DNA of 64,000 bases from Sepioteuthis lessoniana (GCA_963585895.1 OY757911.1:90841647-90905646), one strand, 5' to 3'. Numbered from the stretch's first letter, positions 1 to 11,272 are shown. Numbers and translations are program-made. The notes: generated by a model from the sequence alone, not told the origin.

Positions 1-1
1 G

Positions 2-514
2 CCTTCCCATGTACTCTGACTGTAGCCGGAAGTACTTGGAGATGACGTTTTCGCCGGCCAGCTTAGCTGCAAGGTCTTCTGATGGCAGCAGAACATCCCA
101 TGTTGCAAAGCTACGTCTGCAGTAGTACTTTGCTGGAATGTCTGCCGCTTTTAGTAAACCTTCAAATGTATCTTTTTTGATACCTGCCAGCCTCTTTGTT
201 TTCAAGTCTGTAACCACGTACGAGATTATTTTTTGTTGTACTTCCTGTACAAGTTCGGGAATAGGAAGGATCCTATTCCCTTGGAAGTACTTCTCGTATC
301 TTTCTCTTATTTTTTTATAGTCTTTCGGGCTTGGTTTTATTTTTGTTGTCCAAGAGGCTGGCAGTGAAGGTACCTTCTGCGCCGGTTGGATTGAGCTGGC
401 CGACGAGGATGGCAGCGAGAGTGCAGGCCATCTTTCTTCCGGCTTTGAGGGGGGACTTTGATCTTTAAATATGTCTGGTGATGATGACACTGGTGAAGGT
501 GGGGCCTCTGCCAT
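2..514 (-). CDS. ORF1-like protein of a non-LTR retrotransposon, partial (runs off the left edge)
   Basis: The minus strand is open for 171 codons from an ATG at 514-512 to the window edge, with an in-frame TAA three codons upstream of that ATG, so the start is well placed. Residues 1-60 are rich in Pro and Ser and look disordered. From about residue 61 the protein is charged and helical, and around residues 133-140 it carries CRRSFATW, followed by an LLPSEDLAAKLAG stretch. From memory this resembles the ORF1 (nucleic-acid-binding, usually ending in CCHC knuckles) of L1/Tx1-like LINEs. The knuckles would lie outside the window. ORF1 should precede the RT on the same strand, so its RT would lie left of position 1. 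It therefore belongs to a different copy from the RT at 1540-3387. No disabling change is visible. Confidence 0.65.
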   Translation of the reverse strand, partial: MAEAPPSPVSSSPDIFKDQSPPSKPEERWPALSLPSSSASSIQPAQKVPSLPASWTTKIKPSPKDYKKIRERYEKYFQGNRILPIPELVQEVQQKIISYVVTDLKTKRLAGIKKDTFEGLLKAADIPAKYYCRRSFATWDVLLPSEDLAAKLAGENVISKYFRLQSEYMGR

Positions 515-1539
515 AGCTGCTTATGAGGCAACTAGGGGAGGGAGACCGTCGAATGTTCTTGTTTGTGTGTAGGTGAAAGTACTTTGGATGATGATGGAAT
601 AAGTCGGTTTGTTTTTTCAAAAATGATCCGTGATAACAAGCGTTGACCCCCCTCAACAAACAAAATAAAAATTGTTTGGGGGAGGGGCACTCAACAATAA
701 CAAGAGTCCAAACAGTAACAAGGTTTCAACGGCAAACAAATAACAATATTTCCTACAAGAACAGAATTTTTTAACAATAACAATGACTTACTTTTCGTAG
801 TAAAATTACAGACAAAAATCAAACAAAAAAATTCGCCGATAGTGATCTTTTATTTCTTGTAATGAATACAAGAAGGCACGAGGCCTTGTGGTTTTGGGGG
901 AGGGGAAGGGAGCGGTCATGCTTTAACTATATTTTCTATGGGGAACCTAGCTAGCCACATTCGCCGACCCATTCAACAATACAATATATAATTACTCGTC
1001 CATCGCCATGCACGCAGCAACCACCAAAATACCGCATTTGCTCTATGAAAAAGTCCTACTTAAAACCCGAAAGTGATGCATGATTTTATTTACAATGTAT
1101 GATTTTTTACAATGGATATGATGGGAATGGGAGAAAAAAACCCGAAAAACATATATACACGAAAAACAAGGAAAAATTCCCCGTTTGGTTGCCCTCCCAT
1201 CCCCCCGTCTATAAAATTGGAGGCCGACTGTTTTCCGGGTCGAAAATACCGGAAACAAGCCGGACCTACCCTAGGTGGGGCGGGAATCCTACTCTACAGG
1301 GATAAAAGAAATAAAGGGTCGGGCTCGGCATGGGTCGATAGAAGCGGGTAATATGATTTTTTACATATGAATGTTCAAGATCTTCAAAAAAGCGGACTGG
1401 GATACAGGTTGAGGTACAAAAATAATGGGGGTGGGGAAGATCTTGAGTGCTAGCGACTAAATGACGGGGACAATGACTCACAACATACTGCTAACTAGGT
1501 TACAAGGGAAAGAAATCCTACTTACCAAGGGTGGGGTCC
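515..1539. other. Unassigned spacer between two LINE pieces
   Basis: About 1 kb with no credible gene. On the minus strand it lies downstream of the RT stop at 1540 and upstream of the ORF1-like start at 514, so it should contain the 3' end of one LINE copy and the 5' leader of the next. A-rich CAATAACAA-like motifs recur at 680-790, and a G-rich stretch lies near 893-912. I see no poly-A, simple-repeat tail or target duplication that would place the junction. Confidence 0.5.
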
Positions 1540-3387
1540 CTAAGGACCCGTACCATAGACGCCATGGGCCGGCAGAGGAGGGAAGGATGACTCCAACATT
1601 GCCCCCTTTCGTACGACCAGGCTCGCTGCAGTCACCCACCTTTTGCTGAATGTCATGCGATCCAAGCGTTTTCTATCGCATCTGATTTTGACCCTCAGCT
1701 GATGCCGAAAATACAAAACCAGATCACGATGAGAAAAGTTTGCATCGTCATACAATCCCTTGTTTCGTGTTGTCCAAATCACCATTCGGGCTACAGCTAG
1801 GATCGCGAGAAACACCACACGCTTCTCACCATGAAACGGAGGAAGAACGTTGTCTACGACGTAACCAACGTCGAGCAGCACGAGGTGTTTGGGTTCGATG
1901 CGAGCCGTCCACTCGCCGACGTGATCCCAAAACGGGCGGACTCGCTCGCAGTAGTAGAAGGCGTGCTCAGCCGTTTCTTCCAAGCCACTGCCGCAGCGAG
2001 GGCAATCATTCATGTCTGCCAGGCCGGCTTTGAAGTTCAAGCCGTGAAGGGATAACGCATTCCGAACAAGTCGCCAGGTGAGCGAGAACTCGGAGTTTTT
2101 CAAGAAGCTCGATCCTGGCGCCCAATTACAGTGAGAGCGGATCTCCCCCGCCGTCCAGCCGTGCCGCTCGCTGAGAGGATCAGAAGCGGAACCCACCACT
2201 AGCTCCCGATATATTCTTTTCGAGGCCGTGAAAGGTCACTGGACCCAAGAAGGTTACGAAGGGCCTTTCGGCACTCACGGACAAACAGTGCTTCGCCCAA
2301 AGGCCTACGTCGACCTTCAGCCTTTGGGTCTGAGTTGAGGCGAGGAAAAGTCTGACTCGCCTTTCGTCTCCACACTGAGTCCCCCGTCAAGACACGGCCC
2401 AGATATGCAAGTCTTTCAGCAAGCCAGTGGCTCTCCAGATCAGGCATACCCAGATCCCCGTTGCGTGTACGTTGGATACAGACCTGCCTACGGACCATCG
2501 GTCTTGCACATCCCCAGAGCAATCGGGAGAGGGATCGTTGCAGCGCCAACCGATGTACCTTAGGCAGAGGGAGTACAGCCAATCGGTAAAGGATCAAGGG
2601 GAAGACGTACACGGCGCACGCCTCCGCCCTGCTCTTTAAGGACAACCTCCTTGAAAGCCAGATTCCCACCTGAGCATTCACCTTAGCATGTACTTCCGAC
2701 CAATTTCGCTCCAGTTGGAGGTCGGGCCCAAACCACACCCTAAGGATGCGGATGGGTCCGTCACACCAGCGGAAGGGCCCTGGAAGGGTATTGCTACCCC
2801 TCCAAGCACCAAGCCGCAAACCTTCGCTTTTGTCAAAATTGACCTTGGCCCCTGCAATCCGCTTATACTCGACAACTGCCTCTTTCACAGCCTCTATATC
2901 CTGGAGGCGGGATACAAAGACTGTGACGTCATCAGCGAACGCGGAAACCCTAGCTGCAAGGCGGCTAACGAATGGGATACCACGCAGTGCCGGACTTGTC
3001 CCCTCATCCGTAAGCCTGCGCAGGAGGGGCTCCAACGCGAGGACATAGAGAAGAGGAGACAGGGGGCAGCCCTGCCCGACCGATCGTTCGATCGCAATCA
3101 CGCCTTCCGTTCACCTGCACCACTGCCTGAGGGTTGTCGTACATCATACTAATCCATCTGCGGAACTCCAGTTTGAATCCGGCAGTCTCCAAAACAGACG
3201 CCAAGAACGGATGGTCAACCCTATCGAAGGCCTTGGACTGATCTAAACTGATCAGCGCGGCTTCAGTGTCGTCTTTTATCCCCTCTAGGCAGACCAATAG
3301 TGATCTGCCTATCTGGCAGCGAAATCTCTGTTCTAATAACGGTGAGAAGAGTCCATTATAGTAAGATGGGTAAGGTTCCCACAACAC
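1540..3387 (-). pseudogene. L1/Tx1-like LINE reverse transcriptase, 5'-truncated and frameshifted
   Basis: Three overlapping minus-strand reading segments form one RT. The first (3387-3004) has motif A as ISLDQSKAFDRVDH. The second (3101-2199) has motif B GQGCPLSPLL and the catalytic FADD. The third (2199-1540) has a zinc-binding CPRC...H...C arrangement typical of the zf-RVT region of LINE polymerases. Frame changes occur near 3105 and near 2216. The second looks like the loss of a single base, because the frame just beyond continues the same protein. The upstream end stops in the fingers region, consistent with 5' truncation during target-primed reverse transcription. It is more GC-rich than its flanks, which suggests a fairly young insertion. 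No apurinic endonuclease domain is present. Confidence 0.9.
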
Positions 3388-3660
3388 TTACTTAATACAA
3401 ATATTTTACAGTTATATGACATCAAGTATTCCTGTCGATTACGAATCATTTTAAACAGATCTATGCACCCACAGATGGGACCCTAACAGGTACTATTACT
3501 GTGGGTCTGAGTGAATCTGGGAATAATGGCACTGAAGAGGTACTATATATTCCCCAGATCTCCAGAATTGGATTTAGTTTAATTTCATTCTCTGGATACT
3601 TCTTTTCTGGTGTGGAGTCTTAATCCTCTGCGTGGGATACAGCCAGTGTATTTTAAGCGG
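3388..3660 (-). mobile_element. SINE family A2 copy
   Basis: Read on the minus strand, an A2 head (GATACAGCC, then the TCTGGAG-type stem and the GGGTCCCATCTGTGGGT block) is followed by monomers containing ATATAACTG and AATACTTG-type words. It abuts the truncated RT at its low-coordinate side. Confidence 0.6.
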
Positions 3661-3744
3661 ACACTACACCGAGGAGTCTGTTTGTACGCAACATTTCTTG
3701 CTCTTCCCTCTTTTGTAAATGTTTAGATTTCAGAGCGGACTTGA

Positions 3745-4010
3745 GAGAAATAGCAATGAAAGGGTACTATTCACTTCCCATATCTCCAAAGCTGGAGTCT
3801 CATCATCAGACGAAATTTAGAGTCTATTCTGGACACCTCTTTTGACCCTTTGGAATCAAACAGATTTGATAAAAATGATTCGTATTTGATAGGATTGTGG
3901 GTAAAAAATTCCCCCCAAATAAAAAATACCCCCCTGCCCATCAAAAGCAAAAGTGGACTCCCCCAAAAAAACCTCTTAAGAAACAACTACACACAAATGT
4001 GAATGTACAA
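3745..4010. mobile_element. Rearranged A2 SINE: inverted head and tail fragments
   Basis: 3745-3845 matches the A2 head in minus orientation, including the stem CTCCA/TGGAG at 3784-3797. 3848-4010 matches the A2 monomer and pre-tail region in plus orientation (AATGATTCGTATTTGATAGG, then AAGAAACAACTACAC). The opposed polarity indicates twin priming or an inversion at about 3846. Confidence 0.5.
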
Positions 4011-4049
4011 TTGTTATCACGTAGAATATTCGGATTATTGACCTCATCT

Positions 4050-4330
4050 GTATTGTTATAACCACAACGTTTCGGCCGATATGTCCTTCTTCAGGTGTTT
4101 CATATCAAACTCGGGAGTCCACACAGAATCTCGAATTGTACCCTTTATTTGATCCACAGGGGGAGGGGACTGTTCCAATTCTGTTAACCATGATAGGGTA
4201 CAAGTGTTAAGTTGTAGTTCGTATTCCTTGTTATTCTTACAGCTTGTTAGGATTGAACCTGCAACCTCCAGATAATTTAATTCAGAAGCACCTTCCACCC
4301 AAACGCCTTATCCACTGTGCTACGGATGCT
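4050..4330 (-). mobile_element. tRNA-derived SINE, family F
   Basis: On the minus strand it starts with GTAGCACAGTGGATAAGGCG (A-box-like) and has GGTTCAATCCT (B box) about 60 bp later. A body and a conserved module follow: CCTGAAGAAGG, a short spacer, then GGCCGAAACGTTGTGG. The same body and module occur in plus orientation at 17250-17500. It is a retroposed element, not a functional tRNA, because the anticodon arm is replaced by unrelated sequence. Confidence 0.8.
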
Positions 4331-4438
4331 TGCCAGACAATTAAGAGTAATCTAGGGACTTATACACCTAATATGTCCATCACCTTATGAAATACCCCTC
4401 TCCACTATCATATCAGATATTTTTATTACAAAAAATTG

Positions 4439-4505
4439 CAATATGAGTTATGGTAAATAATAATTATAAAGCCAATATGAGCTATGGTAAATAATAGTTA
4501 TAAAG
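4439..4505. repeat. 34-bp direct duplication
   Basis: Two adjacent copies (4439-4471 and 4473-4505) of a unit beginning CAATATGAG and ending TTATAAAG, with two differences. A similar core (ATTGCGATATGAGCTA) occurs at 9485-9500, just after the Penelope-like element. Confidence 0.8.
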
Positions 4506-4726
4506 CTTTATCTCAGTCTTTGGTAATTCGTAACGTCTCATTTTCGCAGTCAGATTATGGTTATTGCATATATTATTAACCAGACTAAATTTTAGTCTCT
4601 TGCACAATTTTCAATGGATCACCTTTCCCACCCATTCCTGCTTACCCATATATTCATTTAGTGTTCGTTTGCTGCAATCGTTTATTCTTTATGTAATTTT
4701 AATTTCTGTCAACACCTAACCGACAC

Positions 4727-4728
<2 letters not shown>

Positions 4729-4783
<55 letters not shown>
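4729..4783. repeat. (TTA)n microsatellite
   Basis: About 18 uninterrupted TTA units. Confidence 0.97.
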
Positions 4784-5113
4784 TCACTCTTTTGGGAGTT
4801 TTTCACGCCAGCGTTTGAGTGACAGCAAGTCTGTTCAAGTTTCCTGGACTCTTCTCAACATTCTGTCAGATCTTAATAATGTTGTGGACTAGATGGTCTC
4901 CACTTGTCCTCTGATTTCTAAATCTTCTCGTCGTTTTACCAAACTTTTGGGGATTGCTCTGAGTGCACCAATTACAATTGGTATCACCGTCAACTTCATG
5001 CTCGACAGATTTCTTCTGTTCTCTAGCAAGGTCTAGGTATTTATCTCTCTTTTCGTTATTCATTATCACTATCATTATAACATAATATCAACATTATTAT
5101 TTACAAAAACATA

Positions 5114-5991
5114 CGAGGGGCACACGATAAGTTTCCTGACTTTTTTCATATGGGCACTTTTATTGATAGTACACACATGAAACTCTAGTCCCCTTCGAAG
5201 TAATCTCCTCCGTTTGCCGTTGTAACAACCTCTGGAAGGCCCATGCAAGTCCTCTTGTCTGAGCTGCAATCGTCACAGCCTCTTTTATCTCCTCAATTGT
5301 CTCATAACGACACCCTCTGAGCTTAGGGAATAAGCAAAAGTCACAGGGAGCAAGGTCTCGACCATAGGGAGGGTGAGGAACTGTCTTGATGCCCATCTTG
5401 GTCGAATAGTCTGTGACAAGGATGGAGTTGTGGACTGGCTCATTGTCCTGCAGGAAATGCCACTGATCCGATTTGAAGAGTGCTGGCCTCTTCTCTCTGA
5501 ATCTCTTCCGGAACTCCCTTAAAACCTCAACATATTAACTCTAACCCTAACCCTTTGGCCAATCAACTCTGGTGTATTGACTTCCTTACTCCTCCCACAC
5601 TTTTCATCATCCCTCACAGACTCCCTGCCTTCCTTGAATCTCTTTTGTCACTCAAAAACTGATGTTCGATTCATGCAACATTCTCCAAAAGCAGTCTGAA
5701 GCATTCCATACGTTTCTGTGGCATTTTTTTCCAAGTTTAAAACAGAATCTTATTGCATATCGTTCTTCTAAAGTGTCAGATTGCATTTTTGAAATTCACC
5801 AGCCGTGACAATTAGGCTTTAGTAGGGTGTATTCTAATTCCTGTTGAAGCTGTTCATTTGAATCTGAAATCATAAAAATTGGTCAGTCATCTCGTAAGAT
5901 GTATAGCAACAACATAGTGAATTTTCAAGAGTTTACGACAATTTTAAATGCCCGTACGAAAAAAGTCTGAAAACTTATCGTATGCATCTCG
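5114..5991 (-). mobile_element. mariner-type DNA transposon, internally decayed, with both terminal repeats
   Basis: The ends are inverted repeats of about 30 bp (CGAGGGGCACACGATAAG on the left; the complement of CTTATCGTATGCATCTCG on the right), flanked by TA at 5112-5113 and 5992-5993, the usual mariner target duplication. On the minus strand, 5470-5160 encodes the C-terminal half of the catalytic core: LQDNEP, then HPPYGRDLAPCDF. There are 34 residues between the two aspartates (LQD and LAPCD), matching the D,D34D signature of mariner. The N-terminal DNA-binding and first-Asp regions are not readable between about 5530 and 5940, and the element is 878 bp where intact members are about 1.3 kb, so it is an internally deleted, non-autonomous copy. 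Confidence 0.92.
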
Positions 5992-5999
5992 TACTACCC

Positions 6000-6164
6000 G
6001 TAAAAAATTGATCGGAGATTTCCATATGTATTAGCACTTCTCCCTAAGATCAGACGATATGTCTTCTCAGTTTAGGATCAATGTTGTTCCTTGATTTTCT
6101 GTCGAAGATCAGAGCTATTACTCTTTAGTATCCCTCTTTATTATACACTAGTATACTCATCTTA
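6000..6164. other. Unassigned AT-rich interval
   Basis: No coding, repeat or RNA signal recognised between the mariner right end and the family H SINE. Confidence 0.4.
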
Positions 6165-6465
6165 CTTCTTATAGTCACAAAGTCTCACTCATTGTCCTTT
6201 CTGACCTTCTTCACACGTCTATCGTGGGTAACATTATTCTGTCTATGTGGGTAGAATTTTCTATTGTCTACATTTTGAGGATATCTAGTATCAGCTAATT
6301 CTTCTGAGTTAATTTGTCCTTGTGATGTCGCTTGTCTACCTCTTCCACTGAACCAGGGTGTGTAGTTTTTATGCAATACCCGACCCAGGAATTAAACTCA
6401 CGAACGCCAGGTAACTAGATACAGCTTAACCAAGGTTTTTATACACTAGGCCATTTAGCGCAGTC
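6165..6465 (-). mobile_element. tRNA-derived SINE, family H
   Basis: On the minus strand the 5' end reads TGGCCTAGTGTATAA (A-box-like) and GAGTTTAATTCCTGGGTCGG (B-box-like). The body (6165-6375) aligns with 7738-7950 across about 200 bp: TATAGTCACAA, then GAGTTAAT, GTCCT.GTGATGTCG, TTGTCT.CCTCTTCCA. Two diverged copies with the same polarity define the family within this window. Confidence 0.65.
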
Positions 6466-6569
6466 TAAGAAAACAAGCTAGATTAATTTTCACAGTATCA
6501 ATCATAACTTGTAAAACAGAACTGCAGCAAAAACAATAATAAGAGAACTCACCAGAAAAATGTTAGTAA

Positions 6570-6735
6570 GAAGTAAGTAAAACAAAACAAACAAAAAAAC
6601 AAACAAAAAAAACAAACCAAAAAACAAAAAAACGAAAACACCCCCCCAAAAAAAAAGAAAGAAAGAAAAAAGAAAAGGAAAAAACGAAAACACAAAAAAC
6701 AAAAACAAAAAAACAAAAAAAAAAAACAAATCAGA
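6570..6735. repeat. A-rich low-complexity tract
   Basis: Adenine runs broken by single C or G, giving spurious Phe-rich frames on the minus strand. Confidence 0.9.
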
Positions 6736-6769
6736 AAATTAATGACCTACTCACTGTCGTCCTTGAAAT

Positions 6770-7640
6770 TTGCCGGCAGGGCTGAGAATACTTTGTCTGT
6801 ATCCCCTGCAGAGGGGTAAGTCCTCTCTAAAAAAGTATCCTGGGTGTGACACTAAATTGTATCTGATGGTGAGGCCCAAGTTCTAGAGAGTTGGGGAGTG
6901 TGGAGTACTCCTTCATCACCATTATCTCCAGGTTTGATATCGAGTGGTCGTACCAATTAGGGTCTAATCAATGAATCAAATGAATCTGTTTAAAAACCAT
7001 TCGTATTAGGAATACTTTATGACACATAACTGTAAATTATTTGTATAAAGAATTGTTACTTGAAGCTATAATTGTTTACAAAAGATTAATATTAGTTACT
7101 TAAAACCACATTGCTATGTGCAAATAAATGGCTATTATCAAGTGGAAATAATTACTTGAAATCATATTATTATTAGTACTAGATAGGAATACTAGAAACC
7201 CTGCAACAGTATGCAAATCATTTGTATTAGACAGGAAACCGTGTTATCATATAACCCTGCTCCAGCACCAAAAAGAAACGAATAAAAAATACAAAACTCT
7301 TGATAAACCACTCAAAAATGTATATATAAACTTATAATATATCATCATTCATCATCATCATGACGTGCTGCTAGCACGGAATCCCAGACCCTCTCTCGCC
7401 ATTTTCCCTATCGTTCATCGCCCTTCAGGGCTACATCCCGTATCCTCACATAGCTGCTGTATGTATGTTCTAGCTGGTCGTCCTGCTTTTGCTCGACCAT
7501 ATGTGGGGGTCCATTGGAGTACATCACTTATGAGCTCGTTTCTGCTTCTCCAGCAGTGTCCTGCGTTAACTCTTTGGCATAAAATAACCCTTGACGTCAT
7601 GTCAACCATTTGATGTCAATAATCGATCAATCAATTAATC
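6770..7640 (+). mobile_element. SINE family A2, near full length, interrupted by a LINE fragment
   Basis: Head 6770-6960 (GAATACTTTGTCTGTATCCC, CCTGCAGAGGGGTAAG, TGTGACACTAAATTGTATCTG), monomers 6965-7260 with ATTTGTATTAGA and ACTTGAAA.CAT words, then the A2 pre-tail and tail (TTTGGCATAAAATAACCC at 7580-7597, then an ATCAATCAATTAATCAATC run). The RTE-like fragment at 7342-7568 separates monomers from tail, so it inserted into this copy. Confidence 0.75.
7342..7568 (-). mobile_element. 3' fragment of the RTE-like LINE, nested in an A2 SINE
   Basis: On the minus strand it encodes the C-terminal residues seen in the long copy at 44998-48120 (GHCWRSRNELISDVLQWTPT, then GRPARTYIQQLCEDTGC), ending in the (TGA)n tail at 7342-7361. 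It retains a terminal hairpin CGTGCT-GCT-AGCACG at 7364-7378 that differs from the long copy by a compensatory pair. It is 5'-truncated at about 7568. Confidence 0.9.
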
Positions 7641-7737
7641 AATCAATTGGGATTTAGTGTGAATCAGGAATAGGGATAGAAGGAACAATTTAAGTGAAAC
7701 TCATGGTTTCCACCGAATCCATTCTTCATCGTAGCTT

Positions 7738-7985
7738 TTATTATAGTCACAATGTTTCAGTCATTGTACCCCCAGCCTTCGTCATTCCTAGTGGGTAAGC
7801 TTCTTGTAATTTCCGGCTGGACATTGCTTAGTCCGCGTGAGTAGATTCTTTTCATTCGTTGTCAACACTGTGGGTATCTCCCATCAGCTTCCGAGTTAAT
7901 ACGTCCTAGTGATGTCGTTTGTCTGCCTCTTCCATTAAAACCAAATTGTAGGGATTTTCGCAAGGATTAAACGGCTTTCAGATAA
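7738..7985 (-). mobile_element. SINE family H, second copy
   Basis: Aligns with 6165-6375 in the same polarity. The tRNA-like end is poorly preserved (GGATTAAACGGCTTTCAG at 7962-7979). Confidence 0.55.
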
Positions 7986-8159
7986 TTAGGGATAGCAATA
8001 CTTAGTTCTGTCGGAAAATTTGCCGCTGGTAACATGGAGCATTCAACATAATATCCCTAGTTTGCCTATTCCGCTGACCCAGAATATGTCAGAGCATAGA
8101 GTAATCAGGTGGTTGAATTTGGAGTTTTTAAGTCTTTTCTTTCTTAACTATAAGCTCTG

Positions 8160-8210
<51 letters not shown>
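8160..8210. repeat. (TA)n(TG)n compound microsatellite
   Basis: About ten TA units followed by about fifteen TG units, directly before the Penelope-like fragment. Confidence 0.97.
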
Positions 8211-8212
<2 letters not shown>

Positions 8213-8219
8213 GCGCAGG

Positions 8220-9480
8220 GAATGAGCTGGTCCGTGATAGAATACACAATAACCACTGGAGAAAAAATCAATGATGGTCTGAATTTTCAAGCAAGCTTCT
8301 CTCATTTCCGGAAAGAATATCACTGATTGAAAATAGAACCTGAATTCATCAATATCTGGACTAATCTTACAAGAAAGAATTTGATAAGGTCAAGTCGCGC
8401 GAAATTATCACTTTGGAGAAGATGAAAATCCGATGTATGAAAGCCCCAAATCATTACGTCGTTGTTAACATCAGTAAATGCCAACTAACTACTCCTGAGA
8501 AGTCACTGCCAAACAGGGTCTCAACTACGCTGCGATCATCAAGCGGATCCCATCCTAAGATTTGATAGCCCCAATCGAGGTGGTAACCTTGAAAATTCTT
8601 AAAGGTCCGGACAGATGAGCTAAGGTGGAAAGTGAAACAAGCAGTAGAGAAATCAAAGCCTCAAAAACCAAACATCTAAAAGGAAGAAATTATGGCCCTT
8701 AGATACGTAGATGATACATTCATTCTCTGGCCTCATCAGGAAGACGTTTGAACACTACTGAATCATGTAAACTCAATCAGACCATCTGAACAGTTCCCTA
8801 TGGAGAAAGAACAAGACAATAGATTATCCTTCCTAGATGCAAGGATTCATCTCATATCTGTATCGAAAGCTAACCTTCATTGGACATTACTTCAGCTTCA
8901 ACTCCCACCTTCCATATAATGTAAAGAAAAGAATCGTTCGTTGCCTTCAATATTGAGCAAAAGCCATTTGTAGTGATGCATATCAAGAAGAAATGAAGAG
9001 TTTTTTAGAGACAACGTCCATCGCAACAGCAACCCAGAGAGCATAATATCGGCGCCAAAAGATATGTAGTCCATATGATATCAGGTATTGCATGTCTCTT
9101 AAAAAATATTTCTTCCGAGTTAAGCCCCCTAACAGAACGCAATATGATTAAGAATTGTGTATACTCCATCCCATGCAGTTGTGATAAAGCATACAAAGGT
9201 GAGACATGACGCTTAGTGAGAGTAAGCCTAGAGGAACATCGAAAAGCATTTTGTCCCTGGTGGTCGAAAAGTCGGTCATGGCTGAGCATATATGGAAAGA
9301 AAAGAGAAACCATCTGCTCTTGTGGCATGAAGTTAAAATAATAGACGTTGAAGAACACAGGAGAATGAGACGTTTTAAAAAAATCAGTGCATATGTTGGA
9401 CTATAGTCACCTGTTGAGAATACCAAGTATAGAGATGAATACGATTTGGGAACCATTAATCAAAAAAGCTCGATGATAAA
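8220..9480 (+). pseudogene. Penelope-like retroelement: RT and GIY-YIG endonuclease remnants
   Basis: On the plus strand 8704-8736 encodes YVDDTFILWPH, the RT catalytic block of Penelope-like elements, followed by QFPMEKEQDNRLSFLDA in the same or a neighbouring frame. Further on, VYSIPCSCDKAYKGET (9158-9205) is the GIY-YIG-type endonuclease start, and the segment to 9470 matches the downstream EEHR and WEPLIKKA-like end. Frames change repeatedly and TGA stops appear (for example directly after KGET), so it is inactive. PLE polymerases prime without the APE or PLE-unrelated LINE endonucleases; here the domain order RT then GIY-YIG is as expected. The 5' limit is uncertain. Confidence 0.88.
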
Positions 9481-9621
9481 AAAAATTGCGATATGAGCTA
9501 AGGTAAAAAAACGTACATGATAGTAGTGATTAATATTTGGTAGGGTAATGGAGACATTAGTTTTATAAGTGTCTTTGAATGAAATAGTCTGGAGGTTGCA
9601 GTTTGTTCTATTTGACCCATA

Positions 9622-9840
9622 GATAAGACCCCATCAGATGCTGTCAGTCCAGGTCAAAGTGGACCGGGGAGCGATGGTAATGAAGGGGTATCTTCACATT
9701 ATCCAAATCTCAAAGGTTGGAGTCTTGCCATCAGATGATTTAATGTCATCTCCAGGACATTTGTGCGGGGGTGTCTTACCCCTCATCAAAAATGCAGTAG
9801 GAGTTTCTACAGTCCCAGCTGACTGGTCAAACTCCAGACT
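9622..9840 (-). mobile_element. SINE family A head
   Basis: Minus-strand A head from the CAGTCAGCTGGG-like 5' end at about 9835 to the CCTATC-type block at 9625. Monomers and tail are not preserved. Confidence 0.75.
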
Positions 9841-10429
9841 GAAAACAGCATTTAACCGGGTCATACTGAGTTCACCAGACACGATCGACCATCCTTGTAG
9901 TAGTGGAGCCATAAGTGAGGGTTAGGTATTCTATTGTTGGCTCTGCATTTTTGTCAGCGATGAACAAGTACTTGCATATTAAACTCATAAAAGTTTTGTT
10001 ACGAAATTAATGCCTCCAAAGTAATCCTGTGAACCCCAATTAAAGACGATGAGATTTTTCGATTCCCCCTTCTTTGGTGGCTGGGGCACGAGGAGACAAG
10101 TGTTCACATGTACAGAGAATAAGAAACGATTTGAATTTATGGGAAGAGTCATTTCCAACTGGAACGAAGAAACTACCCCGCACGTTGTGTTTTTTAACCA
10201 TTGCGACATACTTCCGGGCCTCGAAAGGCTAACAGAGGTCTTAACACTTGAGACGAGTTGTGTTTTTGTGCCATCCTATACTTTGTCTTCTCCGACATTG
10301 CAGTCGATAGTGACAACATTACACTTGTCTTCCAGTGTTGTTCTCTACTTAATATTTTGCTTAATAACCCTTTTCTTTTTACATAATCTACCTTGTCTTT
10401 TGTATCATAATGACAAAAAGTGAAAAAAG
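9841..10429. other. Unassigned interval
   Basis: A 124-codon plus-strand frame (10049-10423) is open, but its second half is hydrophobic low-complexity sequence and I recognise no domain. I treat it as chance. Confidence 0.35.
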
Positions 10430-11230
10430 AAACAGAAGAAAGAATAGAACCCTCCAGTTAGGAAAGCATCGGAACACATGGACAAAAAGAAAAACTACAA
10501 GCGCCTAAGAATATAAGATGCATATACCTTTAAGCAAAAGGAAATGGAAGGAAAAGTAAGAAGAAAACAGCTTGAAACCAAACCCTGTGACAGGATTTTA
10601 ATCGAAGGAAAAAATGTTTGGACATTATCCTTTGTAATATACTTTGTACCAGTCTTAAAATGATCCAGGGTGGAACACAGAAATATTGATCATAGAACAG
10701 GGAAATCGATGACGATGCACAAGGCCTAACACCCGAGAGCTGATACTGACATATTCTATGTGTCAAAAAGAGACAAAAGTGGACTTAGCAACATTGTGAG
10801 GATGAAGCAATTCTGTGACACAAAGAATATATGAATAACAGAAAAGAAAAACTGATTACAGCAGCCAGTAACAACAATAAGAAAAAGAAAACAACAATCA
10901 AAATATACAAAAACAAAAGATAGACAGAAAAACAGCTATATGGATACTTTAAACGACAAACTAAGGAGGTTGCGCATAAAATGAAGTAGAAATGGCTACG
11001 AAGAGAAAACCTGAAAAGAAAAACTGAATCTTTATTAATAACAGAACAAAATAATAACATAAAAAACTATTCATATCAAGCAAAAAATGATAATACACAG
11101 GAAAATAAATAATGTAGTTTATGTGGTGATGGAGATGAAAAAATCCATGATACAAAAAGCGAAGGTAGCAAAAAAAATTCTTGAACAAGCATTGAGAGGA
11201 GAAGGTGATCCACTAAGCATTTTGTGAGGA
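10430..11230. other. Purine-rich (A-rich) strand-asymmetric segment
   Basis: About 800 bp in which the plus strand is dominated by A and G, giving Phe/Leu-rich frames on the minus strand. No tandem period or domain is evident. It may be a decayed transposon ORF1 or an expanded low-complexity region. Confidence 0.6.
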
Positions 11231-11272
11231 GCTAAAATTTGACTATACTATCAAATGCTATATGCACTAACC

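Noticed and set aside
138..531. Short frames on either strand over 138-531
   Set aside because: Overlap the longer edge-running minus-strand ORF1-like frame, which has recognisable features.
1831..2055. Plus-strand frames across 1740-3150
   Set aside because: Shadows of the minus-strand LINE reverse transcriptase.
3795..3815. Hammerhead-like CTGATGA on the minus strand
   Set aside because: No matching GAAA core or flanking helices; it is part of an A2 SINE head.
5535..5555. Telomere-like CTAACCCTAACCC
   Set aside because: Only two units, inside a mariner element; no array.
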